Source: CAZWTD01 sp964637345 (GTDB taxonomy: Bacteria; Patescibacteriota; Patescibacteriia; HK-STAS-PATE-3). Taken from it: a DNA stretch of 64,000 nucleotides. Under the pieces are notes generated by a model. That model had not been told where the DNA came from, searched no databases, and saw nothing but the letters and a program-made list of their open reading frames with translations. The position numbers were made by a program, and so were the translations under genes. Below, piece after piece: positions 58,525 to 64,000 of this stretch (position 1 is its first letter; the number at the start of each line of letters is the position of its first letter). Location: NCBI GenBank assembly GCA_964637345.1, contig CAZWTD010000001.1, forward strand, positions 22,092 to 86,091. Direction: 5' to 3'.

Positions 58525-59781
58525 ATGAAATTTCAGATTCTTGGTCAACAACCCCTGTCCGGTACGATTCAGGTGAGCGGCGCGAAAAATGCCGCCTTGA
58601 AGTTTATGGCCGCGACGCTGCTCACGAAGGAAACCTGGACAATTGAGAACGTCCCGGCGATTTCAGACGTTCAGGCGATGGCTCAACTCCTCGCAGCATT
58701 GGGCGCCTCGGTTGAGCAGCCCGAGCCCAACGTGTACGTGATTAATACCTCCTCAGTGAAAACGACAACGCTCCCTGACGAGCTGGCGCGGAAGTTTCGG
58801 GCATCGCTACTCTGTGTTGCACCGCTCCTCGCACGTTTTGGGGAGGCACGGTTTTCCTACCCGGGTGGGTGCGTACTAGGAAAACGTCCAATTAATCTTT
58901 TCTTGGATGGATACCGAGCTCTTGGGGCGACCATTGAAGAGCGTGATGATAGCTTTGTGGTTTCGGCGCCCGATGGTTTGCGCGGAAGCCGCTTCGTTTT
59001 TCCCTTCGTGTCTCACATGGCAACGGAAAGCCTCCTCCTCGGAGCTACCTTAGCGAACGGGACTACAACCATCGTGAACGCCGCAATGGAACCGGAAGTT
59101 GCCGCCTTGGCGCAGTGGCTCCAGTCCGTTGGTGCAAAGATTGAAGGAATCGGCCAGCACACAATGACGATACATGGGGTTTCCGAACTCGGAGGCGGTC
59201 GTGTGCGCATATTGCCAGATCGAATTGAGGCCGGAACTTTTGCCGTGCTTGGGACATTGTTAGCCGACGAGCTGACGATTACCGACTGTGAGCCAAAGCA
59301 CCTCGATACTTTTTGGGAGCTCTTGAAGCGAGTTGGCGGGGATTTTACGATCGAAGATTCAACTGTGCGGGTTCGTCGTGCACGCGAGCTCCGGGGAGCC
59401 GATGTTCGAACGCGCGAGTATCCGGGTTTCCCGACTGACCTTCAAGCGCCTTTTACTGTTCTTCTGACCCAGGCGAAAGGAATGAGCATTGTTCATGAGG
59501 TGATTTACGAAGGCCGGCTCTTCTATACGGATCGACTGAATACCATGGGGGCGCAGATTATTATGGCCGATCCCTACCGCGTTATCGTTGAGGGCCCTTC
59601 GCAGCTTGTTGGGAAAAAATTGGAGAGCCCTGATATTCGCGCCGGAATCGCCTTAGTGATTGCGGCAATGATTGCCCGGGGGACAAGCACGATTGATAAC
59701 GTGAGCCATATTGATCGCGGATACGAGCGAATTGATGAACGACTCCGAGCGCTCGGCGCTGACCTCAAACGACTTGAGTAG
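58525..59781 (+). CDS. murA: UDP-N-acetylglucosamine 1-carboxyvinyltransferase
   Basis: 418 residues, the usual length. GTIQVSGAKNAALKF at the start (substrate Lys-Asn), the catalytic Cys116 in YPGGCVLGKRPINLFLDG, and the EYPGFPTDLQAPF block define MurA, which transfers enolpyruvate from PEP to UDP-GlcNAc in the first committed step of peptidoglycan synthesis. Cys at this site predicts fosfomycin sensitivity, unlike Asp-type enzymes. It is followed by an S41 protease 3 nt later. Confidence 0.97.
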   Translation: MKFQILGQQPLSGTIQVSGAKNAALKFMAATLLTKETWTIENVPAISDVQAMAQLLAALGASVEQPEPNVYVINTSSVKTTTLPDELARKFRASLLCVAPLLARFGEARFSYPGGCVLGKRPINLFLDGYRALGATIEERDDSFVVSAPDGLRGSRFVFPFVSHMATESLLLGATLANGTTTIVNAAMEPEVAALAQWLQSVGAKIEGIGQHTMTIHGVSELGGGRVRILPDRIEAGTFAVLGTLLADELTITDCEPKHLDTFWELLKRVGGDFTIEDSTVRVRRARELRGADVRTREYPGFPTDLQAPFTVLLTQAKGMSIVHEVIYEGRLFYTDRLNTMGAQIIMADPYRVIVEGPSQLVGKKLESPDIRAGIALVIAAMIARGTSTIDNVSHIDRGYERIDERLRALGADLKRLE

Positions 59782-59784
59782 GTA

Positions 59785-61020
59785 ATGGAATTATCCTCAA
59801 GCGCCATTCCAACTCCTCCTCAGCCGCCGGCCAGCCGGCGCGCAGTTGGCGTTGTCGTTATTTTTCTTCTTGGGCTCTGGGTCGGCTGGTGGATGCGGGG
59901 AGATGCTTCGCTGGTAACCCTCAACGCCTTTATCGAACGAACAACCCATCTTGGCGGTTCTGCGACGCAACTGAAGGTCTTTGAAGAAGTGTGGCGGACA
60001 ATTACGGGTCAGTATGTTACTCAGCCAGTTGCGAGCGACGCGCTTCTCGAGGGCGCAACATCAGGACTCGTAAGCGGCTTGAATGATCCCTATTCCGTCT
60101 ATTTTAGTCCAGAGGCGTCGAAAGATTTTAAGTCGCAAATTCAAGGAAACTTTGAGGGCATTGGAGCTGAAATCGGTTACAAAGAATCGCAGCTTGTTGT
60201 GATCGCCCCGCTTCCCGGTTCTCCAGCCGAACAAGCGGGCTTGCGTTCAGGAGACCTTATCCTCGCGATTGATGGAACGACAACCGTAGGAATGACACTC
60301 GATGATGCGGTTGATCGTATGCGGGGAGAGAAGGGGACGACCGTGTCGCTTTTCATTCGAACCGGAGAAAGTGCCGAGCGAACCGTGGTTGTAACGCGCG
60401 ACGTTATTCAGGTGCGCAGCGTCGCCGTGACCCGCGTACCGCTACGCGAAGGGCAAGAAGCGGGCCTCATTACCCTTGCGCATTTTACTGATGCAACGTC
60501 GTCTGAACTTCGTTCAGAGGTAAACGATCTCTTAGTCCGTCCTCCGGCGGCGCTGGTGCTCGATCTTCGAAATAATCCTGGGGGCTTCCTCCAATCGGCT
60601 GTCGACGTCGCTGGACTTTTTCTTCCTGAATCGTCGCCAGTTCTTCTTGAAGAACGTCGTGGGAGTCGCGAGACGCTCTCAACAACCGGAAAAGGGGAAT
60701 TAGTCCATCTGCCGATTGTGGTGTTGGTCAACGAGGGGACCGCATCCGCAGCGGAAATTTTAGCCGGGGCGCTTCGCGATGGTCGCCAAATCCAGCTTAT
60801 CGGTGGAAAGACCTTTGGCAAGGGTTCAGTTCAAAATTTCCTTGATCTCGCAAATGGGGCGAGCATGAAGCTCACTGTTGCTCGCTGGCTGACGCCATCC
60901 GGGCAATCGATTGACCAGAGCGGTCTCGCTCCTGATATTGCGGTTTCAGGTTCGACGGAAGGGGATACGCAGCTCGACCGGGCGCTTGAAGCGCTGCGGG
61001 CGGCTGTTCCAGCGTCCTAA
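59785..61020 (+). CDS. S41 C-terminal processing peptidase with PDZ domain
   Basis: 411 residues. A membrane anchor (about 20-38) precedes a PDZ domain (about 110-195, GSPAEQAGLRSGDLILAIDG) and the S41 protease domain with LVLDLRNNPGGFLQSAVDVA, the nucleophile Ser in NEGTASAAEILAGALRD (about 321), and Lys in IGGKTFGKGSVQ (about 343-346), the Ser/Lys dyad of CtpA/Prc. It should face outward and trim protein C-termini. It shares a transcript with murA. Confidence 0.94.
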   Translation: MELSSSAIPTPPQPPASRRAVGVVVIFLLGLWVGWWMRGDASLVTLNAFIERTTHLGGSATQLKVFEEVWRTITGQYVTQPVASDALLEGATSGLVSGLNDPYSVYFSPEASKDFKSQIQGNFEGIGAEIGYKESQLVVIAPLPGSPAEQAGLRSGDLILAIDGTTTVGMTLDDAVDRMRGEKGTTVSLFIRTGESAERTVVVTRDVIQVRSVAVTRVPLREGQEAGLITLAHFTDATSSELRSEVNDLLVRPPAALVLDLRNNPGGFLQSAVDVAGLFLPESSPVLLEERRGSRETLSTTGKGELVHLPIVVLVNEGTASAAEILAGALRDGRQIQLIGGKTFGKGSVQNFLDLANGASMKLTVARWLTPSGQSIDQSGLAPDIAVSGSTEGDTQLDRALEALRAAVPAS

Positions 61021-61043
61021 GGAGCATGGCTTGAGGGCGCCTT

Positions 61044-61061
61044 CCCGACATCGGGTTTTTT
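61044..61061 (+). terminator. Weak terminator after S41 protease gene
   Basis: CCCG (61044-61047) pairs with CGGG (61052-61055) around ACAT, followed directly by six T (61056-61061). The stem is short, so termination may be partial. Confidence 0.4.
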
Positions 61062-61065
61062 GTGC

Positions 61066-61071
61066 TAGAAT
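61066..61071 (+). promoter_or_regulatory. Extended -10 for rplI-pyrG
   Basis: TGC followed by TAGAAT (61066-61071) fits an extended -10 promoter, and no good -35 is visible. The start near 61078 leaves about 14 nt before the ATG at 61092. Confidence 0.45.
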
Positions 61072-61091
61072 CCTTCCGGAGATTACCAATC

Positions 61092-61541
61092 ATGAATGTG
61101 TTGCTGATTCGCGATGTACCAGGGTTCGGACGGGCCGGCGAGATCAAGACGGCGCGACCTGGCTACGTCCGCAATTTTTTGTTTCCCCAGCAGCTTGCTG
61201 TTGAGGCAACGCCGGATCGTATTGCGAAGGTCAAGCGTGACGAAGCGGCCGTCTCGCAACGCCGCGCTGCGGTTGAGGCCGATCTTCAGGAACTCATGCA
61301 AAAACTCGGGCAGGTTGAGCTTCGGCTTTCCGTTTCAGCGAATGCGGAAGGCCGTCTCTATGGGAGCGTGAGTGTCTCACAGATTCGCCAAGAGATTAGC
61401 AACCGCCTGAAGTTGTCCGTGCCTGAGAGCGCGACACTCGAGCCGGCAGTTCTCAAAACCCTCGGCGAGCACCGTTTGGCCTGGCATTTCCCGAATCATC
61501 AAACAGTCCATTTTATTCTTCACCTTGACCCAAGTCCATGA
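61092..61541 (+). CDS. rplI: Large-subunit ribosomal protein bL9
   Basis: 149 residues from ATG 61092 (MNVLLIRDVPGFGRAGEI); the frame from 61062 is not supported, since it would begin at or before the promoter. The N-terminal rRNA-binding domain has GFGRAGEIKTARPGYVRNFLFPQQLAV. A long linking helix (KVKRDEAAVSQRRAAVEADLQ) and a C-terminal domain (LYGSVSVSQIRQEI) follow. The length matches bL9. Some CPR groups are reported to lack bL9, so its presence helps placement. pyrG is coupled by ATGA. Confidence 0.95.
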   Translation: MNVLLIRDVPGFGRAGEIKTARPGYVRNFLFPQQLAVEATPDRIAKVKRDEAAVSQRRAAVEADLQELMQKLGQVELRLSVSANAEGRLYGSVSVSQIRQEISNRLKLSVPESATLEPAVLKTLGEHRLAWHFPNHQTVHFILHLDPSP

Positions 61542-63199
61542 CGACCCGCGCAAAGAAACTCAACCCGAAGCGGCCCCGGTATATTTTTGTGATGGGTGGA
61601 GTTCTGTCCGGCCTGGGAAAGGGTGTTGCAACGTCAACGATTGGTCTTCTTCTGCAACGGAAGGGCTTTACCGTCACGTCGATTAAAATTGATCCTTACG
61701 TGAACGTCGACGCCGGAACAATGAACCCGACGGAACACGGTGAGGTTTTTGTCACAAAAGACGGGATGGAGACGGACCAGGACGTCGGTAACTACGAACG
61801 CTTTCTCGACGTTGAATTGACGGCAACGAATTACATGACAACCGGTTCGGTATATCTTTCCCTGATCCAGGCCGAGCGGAATCTTGTCTTTGGCGGGAAG
61901 CAGGTTGAAGTTGTTCCGCACGTTCCGAACGAGGTGATTCGACGGATTAAAGAGGCGGCCCGTAAGAACAAGGCGGACATTGTCCTTATTGAAATTGGTG
62001 GAACCGTTGGGGAGTATCAGAATTTACTTTTCCTTGAAGCGGCGCGCATGCTGAACCTCATGTGCCCCGGGGATGTCCAATATATTCTTGTAAGCTATCT
62101 GCCAATTCCGTCGAACTTGGGAGAGATGAAGACGAAACCGACGCAATACGCGGTGCGCACGCTCAATTCGGCAGGAATCCAGCCGCACTTCATCTTGGCC
62201 CGCGGAACTCATCCGCTGGATCGCCCGCGCCGGGAACGGATCGCGATGAACACCGGCGTGCCGGCCGATGATATCATTTCCGCCCCGGACGTGAATTCTA
62301 TTTATGAAGTCCCGTTGAACTTTGAACGCGAGCGTCTCGGCGACAAGCTTCTCGCTAATTTCGGACTGAAGCCGAAGAAAACGAAGCTTGATGACTGGCG
62401 GGCCCTTGTTCGGAAGATTCACCACCCAAAGCGAACAATTCGGATCGGTATTGCCGGAAAATACTTTGAAAGCGGGGACTTCACGTTGCTCGACGCCTAT
62501 ATTTCTGTACTCGAGTCGATTAAGCACGCAGCCTGGGCCGTGAATGCGAAGCCGGAAATTGTGTGGATTGAATCAGAGGTCTTTGAACGAGATCCGAAAC
62601 GACTGAAAGAGCTGTCGAACGTCGACGGGCTTATTGTTCCAGGGGGATTTGGGAGTAGGGGAGTTGAAGGAAAAATTGCGGCCATTCAGTACGCGCGAAC
62701 CCACAATATTCCGTATCTGGGATTGTGCTACGGCATGCAGCTCGCTGTGGTTGAATTCGCTCGCCATGTGTTGGGATGGAAAGATGCGAACACGACGGAG
62801 ATTAATCCAAAAACAACACATCCGGTCATCGACATTCTTCCCGAACAGCGTGAGCTTCTTGCGAAGCGCGACTTCGGCGGGTCGATGCGGCTCGGAGCTT
62901 ATCCTTGCCGTTTGAAGCCAAAGACCTTGGCGGCCGAGGCTTACGGTACTCGAACGATTTCCGAACGCCATCGCCATCGCTACGAGCTGAATAATAAGTA
63001 TCGTCCTCAGCTCGAGAAAGCTGGCCTGGTCGTCTCCGGCGTGTACCCGGAAAAGAATTTAGCGGAAATCATCGAGCTGCCGGACCATCCCTTCTTCGCC
63101 GGCGTGCAGTTCCATCCGGAGTTCCTGACTCGCCCAACGCGTCCTCACCCCATGTTTGCTGCTTTTATGAAGGCGGCTCTGAAGCGCAAAGGGAAGTAA
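61538..63199 (+). CDS. pyrG: CTP synthase
   Basis: 553 residues. The synthetase domain begins with YIFVMGGVLSGLGKGVATSTIG (P-loop), and MNPTEHGEVFVTKDGMETDQDVGNYERF and EIGGTVGEYQNLLFLEAAR follow. The class I glutaminase domain has the nucleophile Cys in YLGLCYGMQLAVVEFAR and the His/Glu pair in FHPEFLTRP. It makes CTP from UTP, ATP and glutamine. It is coupled to rplI by ATGA. A non-coding stretch of about 600 nt follows. Confidence 0.97.
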   Translation: MTTRAKKLNPKRPRYIFVMGGVLSGLGKGVATSTIGLLLQRKGFTVTSIKIDPYVNVDAGTMNPTEHGEVFVTKDGMETDQDVGNYERFLDVELTATNYMTTGSVYLSLIQAERNLVFGGKQVEVVPHVPNEVIRRIKEAARKNKADIVLIEIGGTVGEYQNLLFLEAARMLNLMCPGDVQYILVSYLPIPSNLGEMKTKPTQYAVRTLNSAGIQPHFILARGTHPLDRPRRERIAMNTGVPADDIISAPDVNSIYEVPLNFERERLGDKLLANFGLKPKKTKLDDWRALVRKIHHPKRTIRIGIAGKYFESGDFTLLDAYISVLESIKHAAWAVNAKPEIVWIESEVFERDPKRLKELSNVDGLIVPGGFGSRGVEGKIAAIQYARTHNIPYLGLCYGMQLAVVEFARHVLGWKDANTTEINPKTTHPVIDILPEQRELLAKRDFGGSMRLGAYPCRLKPKTLAAEAYGTRTISERHRHRYELNNKYRPQLEKAGLVVSGVYPEKNLAEIIELPDHPFFAGVQFHPEFLTRPTRPHPMFAAFMKAALKRKGK

Positions 63200-63248
63200 G
63201 GACCCTACGGACACAAGATCTCTAAAGGTCTAGCTGTGTATTTCTATT

Positions 63249-63305
63249 TGTCATCCCGAGCTTTGCGAGGGATCCAATAGATGCTTCGCATGGCTCAGCA
63301 TGACA
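63249..63305. repeat. REP-like imperfect hairpin
   Basis: TGTCATCCCGAGC (63249-63261) faces GCTCAGCATGACA (63293-63305) as an imperfect inverted repeat: TGTCAT pairs with ATGACA, and GAGC with GCTC. The interior carries the GCGAGGGATCC and GCTTCGC words seen in dispersed TGTCAT...ATGACA elements of many bacteria. Only one copy is in the window. It may end the pyrG transcript. Confidence 0.6.
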
Positions 63306-63354
63306 GGTGAGTAAGTTTTTTCTCTTATATTAGCCATTTCCTTTCCATTACCCC

Positions 63355-63383
63355 TTGACAATTTTGCAAGGGTATGCTATCGT
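63355..63383 (+). promoter_or_regulatory. Promoter of the structured RNA candidate
   Basis: TTGACA (63355-63360), 17 nt, TATCGT (63378-63383). A perfect -35 and a moderate -10. Transcription would start near 63390, just before the first hairpin. Confidence 0.6.
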
Positions 63384-63389
63384 AGCCTG

Positions 63390-63690
63390 TTTGACGATTG
63401 ATCAGGGGGGTTCATTCCAAGTCGGAATGCCAGGCGAGTATGGAGGGGTCCAAGGTCGAAAGGCCTTGGCAGGCTTGAGAGCACATCGGTGGAGCTGATG
63501 GCGGTGGGTGAAAACGCACTGCTTTCTGAAGAAGCCGATGGACGAGGTGAACTTCGGTTCAAAACCTTGTCCCGTTCTCACCTCCAGACTCGCCTGAAGA
63601 CATGAGGGGGACACGGTCGAGGTATCCTATGGTCCCCAGCATCTGCTGTGGGTTATAGAATCACAAGATGCCTCGACCGTGTTCCTATTC
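63390..63690 (+). ncRNA. Structured non-coding RNA candidate, about 300 nt
   Basis: No coding frame fits, yet paired segments are dense. CATTCC/GGAATG (63413-63418 with 63424-63429) forms the first stem. A long-range stem joins CAGGCGAGT (63431-63439) to ACTCGCCTG (63588-63596) and continues with GGAGG (63442-63446) to CCTCC (63581-63585). It encloses CCAAGG/CCTTGG (63450-63455, 63464-63469), CATCGG/CCGATG (63484-63489, 63535-63540) containing GCGGTG/CACTGC, and GACGAGG/CCTTGTC (63541-63547, 63565-63571) containing GAAC-TTCG-GTTC. A 20-pair stem (63607-63626 with 63667-63686) closes the 3' end. I found no RNase P, tmRNA, SRP or 6S signature. A good promoter precedes it. The RNA type is unknown. 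Confidence 0.65.
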
Positions 63691-63726
63691 CAGACTGACC
63701 ATTGACAATTTCCTTCTCCCAGAGCC

Positions 63727-63744
63727 CAGCACCCCGAGGTGCTG
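63727..63744. other. Seven-pair hairpin before the last gene
   Basis: CAGCACC-CCGA-GGTGCTG is a perfect stem with a four-base loop in the leader of the gene at 63807. No T-tract follows, so it is more likely a leader structure or RNA-processing signal than a terminator. Apart from it, 63691-63806 shows only a TTGACA-like box (63702-63707) without a matching -10. Confidence 0.45.
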
Positions 63745-63806
63745 TGTTGCGGGAGGGCCCTGATGTAGTGTCGGGGTATCGAAAACACAGAACATTGGGG
63801 GTAGTC

Positions 63807-63995
63807 ATGTTGGAATTTGGAATTCGCCTAGTCGTTCTCATCGTTTCGATCCCGGTCGTGGCCAGCCTGCTCGCCTGGGATTTCATCCGGGCGATGGCCG
63901 AGATCATGCTCCTTGGGACCAAGGCCGAATGCGCCGTGGCCCCGAAAAGTATCGCCGGCAGGTGGGTCACCTACGTGATGACTCCGTCCTACTGA
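63807..63995 (+). CDS. Short single-pass membrane protein
   Basis: 62 residues from ATG 63807, with GGGGG (63797-63801) at ribosome-site distance. The first 25 residues form a hydrophobic helix (GIRLVVLIVSIPVVASLLAW), and the rest is polar with one Cys. The family is not recognised. The frame can be extended upstream to 63702, but that would cross the hairpin at 63727 without a ribosome site. It is plausible but short; a role linked to the structured RNA upstream cannot be judged from sequence. Confidence 0.5.
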   Translation: MLEFGIRLVVLIVSIPVVASLLAWDFIRAMAEIMLLGTKAECAVAPKSIAGRWVTYVMTPSY

Positions 63996-64000
63996 TCTTT

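Noticed and set aside
63402..63614. A 70-residue minus-strand frame over the RNA candidate
   Set aside because: It has no ribosome site or promoter, and the paired segments explain the open frame better.
63390..63690. RNase P RNA, tmRNA, SRP RNA or 6S RNA
   Set aside because: I could not find the GAGGAAAGTCC and ACAGAA cores of RNase P, a tRNA-like tmRNA end, the GGAAGGAAGCAG region of SRP RNA, or the single-rod form of 6S RNA.
1..64000. Prophage, insertion sequence, integrase or CRISPR-Cas genes
   Set aside because: No transposase, integrase, phage structural or cas-like protein was seen on either strand; the only mobile-looking unit is the GIY-YIG/tRNA-Gln segment.

Overview
The window looks like a scaffold from a small-genome bacterium of the Candidate Phyla Radiation (Patescibacteria, most like the Uhrbacteria/Magasanikbacteria side of Parcubacteria). 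This placement is inference. It rests on the tight packing with many ATGA stop/start overlaps, the lone VirD4/HerA-type membrane ATPase, thrombospondin-type-3 and FG-GAP surface proteins, PEGA and GtrA proteins, and the large glycan-building region. TGA is used as an ordinary stop codon throughout, so the UGA-glycine code of Gracilibacteria/Absconditabacteria does not apply. Two 10-N runs (9949-9958 and 17935-17944) mark assembly joins. At both, deleting all the Ns restores an uninterrupted reading frame.

Layout. 1-1744 (minus): an operon of a CorA-like transporter, a small membrane protein and a membrane-anchored Clp ATPase that runs off the left edge. 1815-2814 (minus): two tandem paralogous lipoproteins with their own promoter and terminator. 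2844-8472 (plus): a charged unknown protein, the VirD4/HerA-like ATPase, a conserved unknown and dnaX. 8473-8974: a short GIY-YIG nuclease gene followed by tRNA-Gln(CUG), preceded by a decayed duplicate of the GIY-YIG 3' end plus a broken tRNA-Gln. 9108-15678 (plus): a cell-surface group of two membrane-anchored calcium-repeat proteins, a polytopic protein, an HtrA-like pseudo-protease with PDZ domain, a secreted subtilase with FG-GAP repeats, and GtrA.

15768-57120 is a very large glycan region. It holds GT2 and GT4 glycosyltransferases, GT-C-like membrane proteins, two flippases, nucleotide-sugar epimerases and dehydrogenases, two CapK/PaaK-like adenylate-forming enzymes, and rmlB, rmlD, rmlA and an rmlC-like gene, enough for dTDP-rhamnose. 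Mixed into it are metK, a PfkB-family kinase and adenosylhomocysteinase (an S-adenosylmethionine/adenosine recycling set), a purine-type phosphoribosyltransferase with an ECF S-component-like protein, a nucleotidyltransferase-like protein and a thymidylate-kinase-like protein.

57124-63199 returns to housekeeping: a PEGA/propeller protein, murA, an S41 protease, rplI and pyrG. 63200-64000 has a long non-coding stretch with a REP-like hairpin, a good promoter and a strongly folded RNA candidate of about 300 nt, then a 62-residue membrane protein.

Promoters of the TTGAC[AG]-17-TATRMT type can be read directly at many operon heads. At five of them the expected transcription start falls 0-8 nt before the ATG, which suggests that leaderless or near-leaderless first genes are common here, while internal genes often use AGGAGG-like ribosome sites or ATGA coupling.
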